The notes below the pieces were generated by a model. That model saw nothing but the letters and a program-made list of their open reading frames with translations, had not been told where the DNA came from and did not search any database. The position numbers and the translations under genes are program-made. A stretch of 64,000 nucleotides of DNA from Palaemon carinicauda (taxonomy: Eukaryota > Arthropoda > Malacostraca > Decapoda > Palaemonidae), in contig NC_090728.1 of the NCBI RefSeq assembly GCF_036898095.1, positions 88,883,514 to 88,947,513 of the forward strand, written 5' to 3'. The first letter of the stretch is position 1; the number at the start of each line of letters is the position of its first letter. Positions 12,334 through 24,314 of this stretch are shown in pieces.

Positions 12334-12770
12334 GCTGTCGAGTTTTGCAACCGTGTTGATGGGGTTACAGCATCATACAAGGGTATTTTACAACAAAAGA
12401 AAAAGCAATGACAGCAACTACCCATCACCATGGTCTTGACAAAGTTGAAAAAACCAGATACACCGTCAGCGCCTCCAGCAGAAGAGCCTTCGGGTGAACC
12501 TCGACCCTCTACGAGTGGAGTAGGAGCCTCTTTGCCTTTCTCACAAGCAGATAACGACGACCCAACGCCGATATCTGACAATGATGAGGCGCTTCCAAAA
12601 TTGCTTTAAAGGCCTCATTATACTTGTGCAGTAACACTACCATCATCATTCATCATCACATTCATCGAACTGTACAGGTCTGTCATCGAAATTTGCAGCG
12701 TCGTCGTCGTCATTACAGCTGAAGATACTACTGTCACTGGTGAGTGTTAGAACACCATAATATCAGATCG

Positions 12771-12893
<123 letters not shown>

Positions 12894-13139
12894 ATGGTTT
12901 GTATGCAGTAATTAAAACTGTAGATTTAAGTAAAATATAGGAGTGAGTTAATGCATATTATTTGTAGGTTTATGTAAAATATTTGTGAGTGAATGTAGTA
13001 CACATTACAGCACTGTACTGTAATGATTTTGTTGTCATACCTCTCTTAACGAAAGACTCTGGTTACGAAATTTTCAATCTGCGAAATGAGATGCAAATAT
13101 TTTTATGACTCACTTTGTGAAAAATGATATTTTCATATT

Positions 13140-13440
13140 AAAATAAATTTTTGAACATACTTACCCACTGGTTATATAAGAATGGCTAGTCCCTAGACGC
13201 CCGGCAGAAATTCAAAAAGTCGTAGCAATCGCAGATATGCCAGGTGTACACTAGCGCCCTGGCGGTAGACAGGCCGAACTATTCCAATCACTTCAGACCT
13301 TCCATGCCCCTTTGTCTCTAGAGGGGAGGAGGGTGGGATTATAACTTCTATAACCAGCGGGTAAGTATGTTCAAAAATTTATTTTATTATGAAAATATAA
13401 TCTTTAAACATAAAACTTACCCGCTGGTTATATAAGAATG
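13140..13440. repeat. Left terminal foldback of DIRS-like F (terminal repeat plus inner complementary arm)
   Basis: The outer arm (ttgaacatacttacccactg, about 13153) and the first inner arm (ccagcgggtaagtatgttca, about 13353) are inverted partners about 200 bases apart. A second arm aaacataaaacttacccgct at about 13407 pairs with agcgggtaagttttatgttt at the right end (about 19573). The inner arm fits the internal complementary region of DIRS1-type elements, used to template circular cDNA ends. Confidence 0.8.
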
Positions 13441-14116
13441 GCTGATTGACACCCTTGGTGGCGGGTCAGAGACAGCAACATAATTGGAAATTCACTTAAG
13501 AGTTAAATATAACCACCTAAGAGGTTCGTACCTGATAAGGAAGCTGACTTCAATGGTTCTCTGTCTCATTCTGTCTGCTATCCTTATGAGATCCAGCGGT
13601 CCACCCAGGGGGCTGAAGATCTCTAGGAGCTGTCAAACGGTTCAATAACCTATAACATGACAGGACCTCAACTAATACCCTTGTTCCGGGCACTCTCCAG
13701 GAACAAAATGACCACCTGACTAAATCAAAGATTGCGGAAGATTGCCGACCAATCTTCACGTACAATCATAAAACATATAAAAGCTCCAAGAGGAGAACAG
13801 GGGTACTAGGAATTTAGGGAAATGTAGTGGAGAATGTTTCACCTACAACTGCACTCGTCATTACGAATGATCCCAAAACATAACAGTCCTCACAAAGAGA
13901 CTGGATACGGTATAAGTAATGCAAGGCGAATACAGGATTACCCTTTCAAAAGGCTGTATCCACGATGCTTTGCAGAGAACAATTATGTTTAAAAGTTACA
14001 GAAGCTCCCACAGCTCTAACTTCATGAGTCTCTACTCTTTTGACAGCTTAATGTCTGCCACACCACAGTGTGAGGGAGCCTTTGTAATTAAAGTCTATAA
14101 GAAACGATAGGGCGTT

Positions 14117-14480
14117 TTAGACATAGGTAGCGCAGGTTTCTTGACTGCGCACCAAAGAGCCTCTGAATAGTCTCTTAACTCCTTTAGTCCTGTCTTGATA
14201 AAACTTCGTTTTAATCGGACAAAAAACTCTCCTCAATTCTTCACAAACCATATCCGAGAGAATAGTGATCTCGAAAGATTTAGGCCATGGATGAGAAGAA
14301 TGTTTGTTTATGACCAAGAAATCAAGTTGCAAGGAGCATATGGCTTATCCGTTTCTGAAGTCCATGTTCTTGCTAAAAGAGTGAACTTCACCGACTCTCA
14401 ACTGTTGCTAGACTTACTAAGAACAGTCTTCAAAGTCAGATCTTACAAAAGAAGCCGAGTGTAAAGGCTCAAATCTGTCA
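14117..14480 (-). pseudogene. Decayed DIRS tyrosine recombinase fragment in element F
   Basis: The minus-strand peptide with LDFLVINKHSSHPW and FCPIKTKFYQDRTKGVKR aligns with the recombinase segment FSFVPEFIAKTQNP .. LCPVRRLRLYLKRTAA of the copy at 55265-55819. The nucleotide tract gtgaacttcaccgactctca (about 14381) with gtcttcaaagt downstream also matches the equivalent place in DIRS A (about 9435-9490). Catalytic residues are not all recoverable; the C-terminal part below 14117 is too degraded to follow. Confidence 0.6.
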
Positions 14481-15667
14481 CTACCGTGGAATTTTTAAAA
14501 CAACCTCTAAATTCCAGGCTGGCAAATCTTGCCGACGCTTCTAATTCATCTCAAACGATCTGAGAAGATCTAGAAGGTCTTTATTTGATAGATCCAATTT
14601 CCTGCGTCAGAAGACAGCTGCCCGCATACTCCTGTACCCCTTGATGGTCGAGGAGGAAAAAATGTGCTTTCTTCTAAGTTCTAAGAAGAAATAGGCCACT
14701 TGCGTTTTAGAGTTACTTAATGAAGAGACTGATTAGCTCTACACTACTCCCTAAAACCACCTATTTAGGCTGCAAAACCGTGAGATAAAAGTCCTTTGTG
14801 CAAGCGATAGCCTAAGCTGCCTCCTTCGAACAACCCTCTAGATCTTAGGGGTTTTCTGCAATACTGAAGGCAGCCAGACCTAAAGCTTGATAGTTTAAAA
14901 TAAGACGTTCGCGATCCTGACGCGGGGAAACGGCCCGAAGGCATGCATCCAGCATGAGTCCAGTATGGTTCCAGCATGCTGCCTATGATCAACATGTCGT
15001 GAGGGAGAGTCAAGATCTATACCGCCTCCCGAAACGCGTTCAGATCGGTTGCAAGGAACCGATATCGAAGCTAGGCTTGTTGAAAGTGGCATCAACAACG
15101 TGAACCTCATGCTGTGAGGTTAAGACCTGATCGCGTGTAACCAGCGAGTGTTCAACATACTTAAGCCAAAATCTTGACGCGAGGGAGCGTTAGTTGCGTG
15201 ACCAGAGAGTTGCGAAGGAAAGACAACAATCTGCCTATACTGCTGTGAGAAACAGACTTGACTGTATGCGTCTAGCAAATGACCAGATTGCCGCATGCGT
15301 TTGCATTGTCGTAAGGTGTTAGTGTGCTATATGCGTTCACCTTGTTGTGAGGATACGCGCTTCCCGCCTGTTGCCAATCTACAGCTTGTCGCGAGGAGGC
15401 AACAGTATCGCGTCCGGTCAGAGGTGCAAAGAAGCAACTGTTTGTCTATCATGACGCAGGGAAAAAACCTGACTGACCTTAATCAACATATGTCCAGGCT
15501 GACACATGCGTCTAGGTTGCCGTGGGATTTCAGATTGATCAGCTTGCCGAGAGCTGTCCGCGTGTAGCATGCGTCCCCATGAGCGGTAGTCGCGTATCCC
15601 GCAGAACGCGAAGGTGAGACAACTTGTTGAAAAGATCAACCTAGACTGTTAGGAGTCCAACATACGA

Positions 15668-15790
15668 CCAGACTGGCGTCTGCGTCTGCGACTGCGTGAG
15701 GGAGAGACCAGACTGGTGTCTGCGCATGCGTCTGCGTGAGGGCGAGACCAGACTGGCGTCTGTGTCTGCGTCTGCCGTAAGTGAGAGACC
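15668..15790. repeat. Minisatellite, about 43-base unit, three copies
   Basis: The block gagagaccagactgg-gtctgcg with a variable gcgtctgcg stretch recurs at about 15668, 15703 and 15745 with small length differences. Related GACCAGACTG/GACCTGACTG words occur more loosely from about 15230 to 15800. A GC-rich, CpG-rich island (about 14890-15850) in otherwise AT-rich DNA. Confidence 0.7.
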
Positions 15791-17204
15791 CGACTGCCCC
15801 ATACGTCCGCCCTAGCGCTTTCCGTAACGCGAGCTGGTTGTTGCGAGGAAGCGTTGCCGAGTATCAGAGAACTATGCTGTCTGATACTAACAGGAGACCG
15901 TATTCTTGGTCTATGGCTGTTCTTAGATTCTTTTAGGTGAACTTCTTCCGCCCGAGAATCGTAAGCGCCAAAAAGAGATGAAATTGACCTCTTTAGCTCA
16001 GACATAACATACACTTGGGGGTACCGTGTGCTCTAACTCAAACGTGAGCGATCGCTGTGAAAGATCAACAACTGTAGTCCCGTGACCGACCTGGGAAAGT
16101 CTTTATGACATTTCCAGCGCGCCTTGTGCGCGACCTGAACGTACCTAATACTGTGAGATATCGTCAACAATAGTCGATAGCCCCAAAGGAAGGTACTAAA
16201 CATTCTCCCAATTTGGGGGAGGGGAAGAAGCGTGAACAGAAGAAAACTGAGCACCCTATCCCCCGATGAACTACATGTCTTACGCAATTTTTGGTGCCGA
16301 CACGTGGTATTCTTTCGAAAAGAAAACCTCCGGTGAACATCAGTTACTGCAGGATAGGTTAGGGAGCATACAACTCATGACCGGTCTTGGACGTATTGGT
16401 TGGTGTCAACCAAGGCTAGGTTTTGCGTCCTTAGACAAGGACGAACGCTTTCTTCCCAGAAAGAGCGTAAGATTCCAGAAGAAGAGTTAGGTTTGTATGC
16501 GACTTGTCTGACTTCCCCCTCTCTCGTGGAAGAAAACACACTCGATTGATTCCAGCTTAAGCAACGCGACACGCCTGCTTCGAGGATAAGTCCTGTTCGC
16601 GTGCATTCATGACGAGTCACTTTCTAGTCTGGTAGAAAAGGAAAACGTAAAACGCCATCCTCGTCAGGGAACTGCGTCCTATTACACAGAAGAAATTTTA
16701 CAAGATCCGTGACGCCATAGCGATGATGAACTGATCGCTTCAAGACATTCAAATTTTGCTCTGCTTAAGAGAATACGTCACATGGTTGTGACGTCATAAT
16801 TCATCAATTGAAGGTGAAGAAAACACCTTTACTTAGTCATTCTAAAGCGGACAGCAAACGTCTTGGAATGCATCGACAGGATCGCTCGGTGGAACATACG
16901 TTTAGCGTATAAGGTCCGCGATATACCTTAGCCTTACGACATTCCTTCTCCCAGGGGTTGGGAAGTAAGGAAGAGGTGTCGGGCTAGAAGTAAGACGGAC
17001 ACGAACTAACATATCCTCCAGTGCATTGCGCTATGTCTACGAGTCACTGAGCAACTGCGTTTTTTAAAATTATTATATTAAATCATAAAAGATCTGCCCG
17101 TCGGAGAAATACTTTTAATCCACTTCCTTCTGTTGCAGCTGCAGGCGCTGCTGCACCAACCTCTACAGTTAGGTTCGTTATGCTGCATTGAGGACGCGTT
17201 ATTG

Positions 17205-17345
17205 CACTGACTCTTTGCACTTGTTACTCTTCTGATAACGATTTAATGTTAATTTATTTTCTTATTTCCCCACTGAGCCATCTTTCTCTATTGGAGCAGT
17301 TTGGGTTAAAGCCTCTTGCTTTCCCAACTAGGGTTGTAGCCTGGT
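17205..17345 (+). mobile_element. LINE/SINE 3' tail fragment
   Basis: Contains ttatttccccactgagccat and cccaactagggttgtagc, the 3' end sequence shared with the LINE at 28285-31766 and the short element at 58068-58661. Only the last about 140 bases are present, and the (TAA)n tail has been lost. Confidence 0.75.
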
Positions 17346-19409
17346 TAGCTTCGACGCACCTTTTGAAAAACTCTGAAGTCGGAACGAGGAGCAGCATGTA
17401 TAAACTAAAATGGAAACTCTTCAGAAAAACCCTCATGAGTTTCTGAAAGTCACTCCCTTCCTCTTACAAATCTCTATCCAAAGAAGAGAAGTCTTGGTTC
17501 CTAGGAGTCAACTCCTTAAGCTTCTGGATACTGACCTCAATGCTTAGAATCTTTAATTCCAGCTCTCCCAACCAAGAATTAGCCAGTAGGCTTGGTCCGA
17601 GAACATAATATCTCTCTATTTAAGATTTATTTCTTAATATAACGCCTAGCGCAACCATGTTCCGACGCTAGACGTTCATGGTCATGTAGACATCAAAACT
17701 TATTGTCATGGGAAGCGTAGTGTCTGAATGACGCTGACGCTGACGCTCCGGCCCGGTACCGCTCCGCCCCGATACCGCGTCTGACTGACGCTGACGCCTG
17801 TCATGCCACTTAGTAGCATGTTCTGCTGCCTGGCGATCGTCGGCGTGCCTGAATAGACTGACATTCGGCGCTATGAACGGTCGGTTGACGTTGAGAAGCA
17901 GGTACTGGTAGGCCGCCTGTGCGACAACAAGTCATCACCGGAATAGGCAGGACACCTGTGAGTGACACCCAACCACACTGCCAACGGCAGGCTGATAAGA
18001 CCGTATAAACGAAGCTAGTTTCCGTTTCATGTCTAACAGCAAAGACCAATTAGGATTAATCTTAGTCGACAAGCGTGCAGCATTTTCAAAGAAGAATCCG
18101 CTTTCACAGTCGATTCCGCGCTTGCATGAATCGTAACAAGCGAAGAATAATTCTAATTTTGTTTACAGCTTAGCCCCCGATGCGCGTCATCGCCTAATGT
18201 TAGAAAACACTTTTACCTCGCTTTTCCTATAGCGAGGGTGAGCGTTCTGAGGATCGACAGAAAACGCTCGAGGGGACTTCTGTTCGGGTCTTAAAAGACT
18301 GTAACGCCTGGCTACGCCTCTCGATTCCTTTCGCCGTTCGACTTAACTTCTCCCCTGGGTCCAAGAGCTTGAAAGAGGTCTAAGGCTAGGATAACGACAG
18401 GTCCGAACAGAAGCACCCTCCACTGAATAAAATTCACTGCACTAATTTAGCACTAAAATTCTAGCATTTTACTCTTTGGTAAAAATGATATTTCCATAAT
18501 TGTTTCAAAAACCAAAGTATACACGCTTGTCAATGATTTGAATGGGAATGCAAAAAACACTGAATCCCATATAAATGCAACAAAATATTAAAAGTAAAAT
18601 ATAAGATATATTACTTGAATAGATATAGTAAAAGAATAAATCTATAAACTAACCCTTAAATTAAGGGGTTCCAATAAAAGGTGAATTATCACCCGTAACA
18701 ATTGCAACATCTACAATAATATATGACAAATTTTTAGTATTCCAAAACCCAACAAGCAAACAACGATACACAGAATCGTGAGCTACATCGATTGTGAAGA
18801 ATACTAAGTCCTATAAACAATAACTGAATCATAACTTTCTTTAATCTTTGAATAAAGAAAAATACTAAAAGGAGCAATTAACTGTTAAATAATATGTTCC
18901 TTTTGTCCAGTACAAATTATAAACTTGAGTTTGTAAAAAGAATGTACTATTCATAAAAATCGATACGAAGAGAAAACGTAATATCGTGACGATAGACTGA
19001 AAACTGCGCAGCATAAACAAACTGAACGCTAGTTACTCTTTGAAAACAGATCGGAGATTATCCAAAGAAAACCTATTAAAAGGACAAAAATTTTCTCAAA
19101 ATAATATAATCCTTTTAATTTATAACTAAATACTCCGTAAAAAAGTATTCACTCATCTTCTTTGAAAAAAGCAAAACAGACTTAAGCTTATGTCATATGG
19201 CTGTGACGTCATAGACAATGGCAAGATGTTTACATACCACCATAAGCTTTCGTTGTTTAAAAAACGGTTGAAAAAATGCCTAATTCTACTTAAGTTATAA
19301 AAACGTGATCACAGATCAAACAAACAAATAAGCGAATGCTAGAACCCAAAAAATAGTAGTACATCACCAAAATACTGCTAAAAATCCAGGTTAATAATGA
19401 GTGAATTCC

Positions 19410-19612
19410 AATACTTGTGCCTGCGAGAGCCGGCAGGGAAGGTCTGAAGTGATTGGAATAGTTCGGCCTGTCTACCGCCAGGCCGCTAGTGTACACCTGG
19501 CATATCTGTGATTGCTACGAGTTTTTGAATTTCTGCCGGGCGTCTAGGGACTATAGCCATTCTTATATAACCAGCGGGTAAGTTTTATGTTTAAAAATGT
19601 TTCATTTTAAGA
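19410..19612. repeat. Right terminal inverted repeat of DIRS-like F
   Basis: Inverted copy of the left end (13140-13310), matching over at least 33 consecutive bases around gtctgaagtgattggaatag and ending gcgggtaagttttatgttta. No foldback partner on this side. Confidence 0.85.
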
Positions 19613-20252
19613 AAAAGAGAATTGCAAGCCAGGCCGAGAATAAAATAGTCACCCATCAAAAAGTTGAAGAAAATGGGTTTAGACTAGAAAATATAGCTGG
19701 TCGTCTATAATAGGGGTAGCTATAATAGTACAGTACATAAGTTACTGTAGATTTTGTATATGTACAGTATTGTACTGTATGTATTGTATTATTTTCCATT
19801 TACTGTATTATTATATTATGTTGTAATAGCTACTTAATTTACAGGAATTGATAGTGTATTTGGATGTACATTATTTCATTGTGGTTATACTGTAGCTTTA
19901 TAATAAGATTTAATGAGGTGTTTTGTAGGATTTGGAATGAATTAATCAATTTGCATGTGAAATGTGACTCACAACACGTAAAAATCTCTTTATGAAAGCC
20001 ACACCAGAACGAATTAATTTTGTGTTGTGAGGCATTACGGTACTGTATTTTAAATAAAACAGATTTAAGCATAATATACTGAAAATATACTGTATATAAA
20101 GAATATATATACAAGCAGTATTTTAAACATTCTTGTACACCCACACATGTAAAAAATTTACGGGGAAGGGGCCCAATCCTACTTTGTGGATTTTCACCTA
20201 TCGCGGGAGTCTCGGATCCCCATTAACCGCGATAAACGAGGGATCACTGTAC

Positions 20253-21761
20253 AGTCCGGGAACACCACAAAGTTGGGTCTTTGTTGGCTATCTGACGATT
20301 CAAAGACCATTCAGAGCCACTATCTGAGTCGCTCTGCTCAGATTGTCAGCGAGCACATTCCTCTTGGTGGGAATGAATCAAGCTGATAGAGCCACCAAAT
20401 GTTCTGACCATTTGAGGATCTTTACCGCAAGATGGCATAGAGGCTGCGAAAAGGTACTGCCCTGTTTGTTTATGTAAGCCACTTCTGTGGTGTTGTCCCT
20501 CATCAACACCACAGAGTGACCAGCAAGCAACTGTTGGAACTGATGAAGAGCCAGGTAGGATGCTTTTATCTCTAGAAGATTTATGTGCTGGTACCTTTCT
20601 GACTCTAACCCAAGGCCAGAGATCGTATGGTGTAGGAAGGCCAGAGATCGTATGGTGTAGGAAGGCCAGAGATCGTATGGTGTAGCAGGTGAGCCTCCCA
20701 CCCTTCTTTTGATGCATCTGTGAAGAGCATCAAATCTGGAAGGGGAACGAGAAGATTCTGGCCTCGTCGAAAGTTTTCGTCTACCATCCACCAACTCAAA
20801 TCCGTCACCTGATCCTGAGTTACGGCAACTCTGGTGTCGGGTGGGTCTGAGTGTTGGTTCCAAACGGACTTCAGCTGCCACTGCAGGGATCTTATCCTGA
20901 GGTGGCCATTTGGAACAAGACGGATGAGAGAGGTTAGGTGGCCTAATAGACTCGACCAACGAGACTAGAAGAACTTCTTTCCTGAGGAAGGGTGCAGCCA
21001 TTTCCTTCAGCCTGTGTACTCTTTCTTCTGATGGGAAGACTTTCTCTAGGATGGGGTCTATGATCATTCCGAGGTATACCAGTCTCTGTGAGGGTTGCAG
21101 TGATGACTTCTCGTGATTTATCAGGACCTTCAGATCCTGACAAAACTCGAGAAGCATGTCTCAGTGGAGAAGAAGGATTGTCTTAGAGTCTGCAAGGATC
21201 AGCCAGTCGTCCAGATATCTGAGAAGACGGATCTCATTCCTGTGAGCCCAAGATGACACTAGGGCGATCACTCTGGTAAATACCTGAGGAGCTGTTGCGA
21301 GACCGAAGCATAGAACCTTGAACTGGTATGCCTTTCCCTCGTGAATGAATCTTAGATGCTATCTTAGATGCTTCCTTGAAGACAGATGTATTGGGATCTT
21401 GAAGTATGAGTCCTTCAGGTCTAGTGTGCATAAGAAGTCCCTTGGATGTACCACTTGGATGACTATGTCTGCTGTCTTCATTCTGAACCGAGTCTATTGA
21501 ACAAACTTGTTCAGAGGGGAGAGATTGATGACTGGTCACCCAGCCTCCAGAAGCCTTTTTCACCAGAAAAATTTGACTGTAAAAGCCTGGAGACCTGTCT
21601 ACCACCTCTTGGAGAGCACCCTTCTGAAGCATGGTCTGGACTTTTGACGTGAGGGCCAGCTCCTTTGCGGATCCCTTCGCAAAGAAGCATAGATGCACTG
21701 GATCCCGAGTCAGAGGAGGGAGAGATTGAATGAACGGGACGCGATACCCTTGGGCGATCAC
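20253..21761 (-). pseudogene. DIRS reverse transcriptase and RNase H, broken
   Basis: In order on the minus strand: GYRVPFIQSLPPLTRDPV, MLQKGALQEVVDRSPGFYSQ, IFLVKKASGGW (RT fingers), APQVFTRVIALVSSWAH, RYLDDWLILADS (catalytic YLDD, about 21200), QDLKVLINHEKSSLQPSQRL, YLGMIIDPILEKVFPSEERV (thumb), then RNase H: LMLFTDASKEGWEAHLL (first Asp), HINLLEIKASYLALHQF (Glu), VVLMRDNTTEVAYINKQG (Asp). RT frames shift near 21560-21580 and a stop follows the YLDD motif near 21160. RNase H is put out of frame by a tandem triplication at 20612-20686. It belongs to the DIRS1 group, which makes cDNA that is integrated by the tyrosine recombinase. Confidence 0.9.
20612..20686. repeat. 25-base unit repeated three times inside RNase H
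   Basis: Three identical copies of aaggccagagatcgtatggt plus gtagg (last base differs in copy 3) at 20612, 20637 and 20662. Two extra copies add 50 bases, which is not a multiple of three. With a single copy, the frame holding FTDASKEGWEAHL runs directly into the one holding SERYQHINLLEIKA. Confidence 0.95.
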
Positions 21762-22099
21762 ATCGACCGTCTAGGGATCTGCCCCGTGGAACTGCAACCT
21801 TTGCCAGTGGTGCTGTAGGACATCCTCACACAGGTGGTGGGTGATGAAGAATGCCATTCCTACTGGGAGGGACCACCTCGGCCACCTCCCTTTCCTCCCT
21901 TCTTTCCTCTGAAGGACTTGGACCCTTTCTGTCCCTTGGACTGAAAGGGCCGCTTAGACACCTTAGAAGGTCCTGAGCACCTGGAAGTTGACTGGTGAGT
22001 AGAGGAAGGTGCTTGCTGAGGCTGGGAAGACTGGGAAGGTCTATCATAGGACCGAGACGTCATGGCCCTATGGAGGAGAAAATCATTGGACGATTTCCT

Positions 22100-22895
22100 C
22101 CATCACTCAGCAGCCCTCTCTATCACTTCCAGAACAGAGAGAGAAGAACCCTCGAGGGTGGAATTCCTCAACCGAAAGACCTCCACTTTCGGCACCTGCT
22201 TGTGGAACCGACCTATGACGGTATCCCTTCTCTTGAGTATAGCGTTCGCCCCACAGGTTGACAACATGGTGCGACAGAAACTCAAAAGTCTGGGTACCTG
22301 ACAACAGGGACTCCGTCTTTCTGGCCGACTCTTTCGACAAATTATGGGAGCGAACCATGAGGCCCAAGGATCCCAACCACAGATCCAACCATTAAGCAGC
22401 CGGCACGGCGTACTTCGCGCCTCTCTCTATGTTTAGGAGCTCAACTGCTGATAGTGAGACCTTCAGAGAGGAGAGGGTTTGAGTGGGAACTCCCTTCGCT
22501 AGGTACTCTGCTGAAGGGTCGAGGGTTATGGTGGAATGTGGTTCCCCTTCGATCTCGTAATACTTCCTTTGTAACACAAAAGGAAGTGGAAGAGACCAAG
22601 AGGAGGAACCTGTCCTCAAGGAACTAGAAGCTCCAGCTATCTGAGTGATAGCTTTCCTTTTGCCAGATGTCAGACCTTTGGACCAGGGCAATGGCGCAAT
22701 GGACCTGGAAGGCCTCTGGGTCTCGAATATTTCATTGAGAGCCATATCCTTCCCTTCCTGGATGGTGGAACCAGGAGTGGACAGCCTGTTGATGGCACTC
22801 ATACAGGCGAGGACCTGCCAAAAGGTATGCTCCGACTCACGTCTCTCCTGTTCGGGAGTGATAGTTCGGACTGGACGCCAATGGAAGATTCTCAT
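22100..22895 (-). pseudogene. DIRS gag-like region
   Basis: Open minus-strand frame at 22895-22392 (starts MRIFHWRPVRTITPEQERRE, about 167 codons), continuing in another frame to about 22100. It lies upstream of the RT as DIRS ORF1 does, and is charged and Ser/Pro-rich without a zinc knuckle. Assignment is by position and composition; I do not recognise a specific gag motif. Confidence 0.5.
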
Positions 22896-23546
22896 CCTCC
22901 GAGTCTAAGGGGGTCGTTCACCGCCAGAGCCTGGGGTAGGTCAGGGTCATCAACTGAAACCATGTATTGGCCTGCCACTGGGGACCGCGTCTGTGCCTCA
23001 GCCCCTCTATCTTCCCGTGCTGCGGCGTTCTTAGGTTTCGTCTTCGTGTCCTTCGGATAGGGTCAGTACAGAAGTTGAATACCAGAACTTCTAAAGCCTG
23101 ACACTCTCTTGGTTGATGAAAGTCTTGCTGACTCTCTATTCAGCCAAATGTGATCTTTATCAATATTTTATTTATTAGGGGAGAGTAAAATTATTGTGCG
23201 GTTAATTTTTCAAATCTTTTACGTCTCTCTTTTTGTGAATTAGTGTGATGATAAAGTGTTTCCCATGCTGTAGGTATAGAGCATTCATGCAGACATTTTT
23301 ATGTAAAGTTCAGCGAGCTTTACTACTTTGAAATCTCCCATATATTATTTAGGCCATTGTTAGGCCATCTTCTCCTGCTGTTTTGCCCTCGTTGCATGCC
23401 TTTTAATGATGCACCCATTAAAGCACAGTGGCATGCACCACCGTAGTCAAAATGGAGTTAAAAATACCACATTAATTCAGATGATTTTCTCTATGCATCA
23501 ACATTTTATATTTAACCTTATGCTTCAGACATTAGGGGGGGGGGTG

Positions 23547-23780
<234 letters not shown>

Positions 23781-24127
23781 AAAACTCATCATTTTTCAAG
23801 ACAAGTACCAAAGCCTCAACTAATTTAGTCGAATCTGGTAAATACAGAGGGACAATCGGTTAACTCGGCTACATACAATTTAATATTATGGATCACAGCA
23901 CATCCAACAACATGCTTTGACATATCATTTATTTTTGGCTTAACATTCAAATACAGTACCAAAATAAAATTAGGTAAATATTTGGAATAGTGAATACCCA
24001 TGAAATACATGTTGCCGTCCCTAAATCATTTTACAGTACGTGCTTTGAAATTAGATATCAAGTGCCACCATAATACACTTTCTTGATCAACTACAGAAAT
24101 ATATCCCTTAGTAAGTGTTTCCCTTAC

Positions 24128-24314
24128 CTGTCCATTTAACCTTATATCATGTAGCCTTAACCATTCCTCCTCAACTGAATCGACAGACATATGTGTATCT
24201 TCATCGGGAGGGCCACAAGATCTGCGGAGATAGTCTAACAGCATCACCAGCTGCTGCTAATCCCACACATGGATACAATCCTCCAGGTGGAACTCTAACC
24301 ATCACGGATCCCAC
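24128..24314 (-). CDS. SPRYD3: SPRYD3-like gene, exon c (end of SPRY1 and linker), with a frame break
   Basis: Acceptor aatatttgtag (AG at 24316-24315) and donor gtaagg (24127-24126). The first half reads VGSVMVRVPPGGLYPCVGLA and then AAGDAVRLSPQIL, the last strands of SPRY1. The second half, in another frame, reads PDEDTHMSVDSVEEEWLRL and HDIRLNG, the linker before SPRY2. Both halves match SPRYD3 and both outer splice phases are 0, yet the exon is 187 bases, one more than a multiple of three. In the first frame a TGA follows ..ILWPSR. The extra base lies roughly in 24195-24225. This is either a base-level assembly error or a real frameshift that would truncate the protein before SPRY2. The flanking exons are intact and well conserved, which favours an error or a recent mutation. 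Confidence 0.85.

Larger units (their letters stand above)
13128..19612 (-). mobile_element. DIRS-like retrotransposon F, complete ends, inserted in the Tigger element
   Basis: A 6.5-kb unit with long inverted ends: the tract around 13225-13300 recurs inverted around 19440-19515 almost without change (for example acaggccgaactattccaat). The left end is a foldback of about 300 bases with a second inverted arm; the right end is single, as in the DIRS elements at 26247-34890 and 42566-53400. The left-adjacent coding region is a decayed tyrosine recombinase on the minus strand. The remaining interior has no reverse transcriptase that I can recognise, a 43-base minisatellite, a LINE tail and many short frames. 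It may be non-autonomous or simply old. Tigger sequence flanks it on both sides. Confidence 0.75.
20252..23100 (-). mobile_element. DIRS-type retrotransposon A, 5' part
   Basis: A gag-like region (about 22900-22100), then reverse transcriptase and RNase H (21761-20253), running up to the Tigger insertion. It continues in frame into 10270-8425 if the insertion is removed (..RTV then DLFATS..). The 5' terminal repeat is not visible, so the 23100 limit is a guess from where similarity stops. Confidence 0.8.

Noticed and set aside
15649..16014. 121-codon minus-strand frame, Ser/Arg-rich
   Set aside because: It runs through the minisatellite of element F; composition reflects the repeat and no motif is seen.
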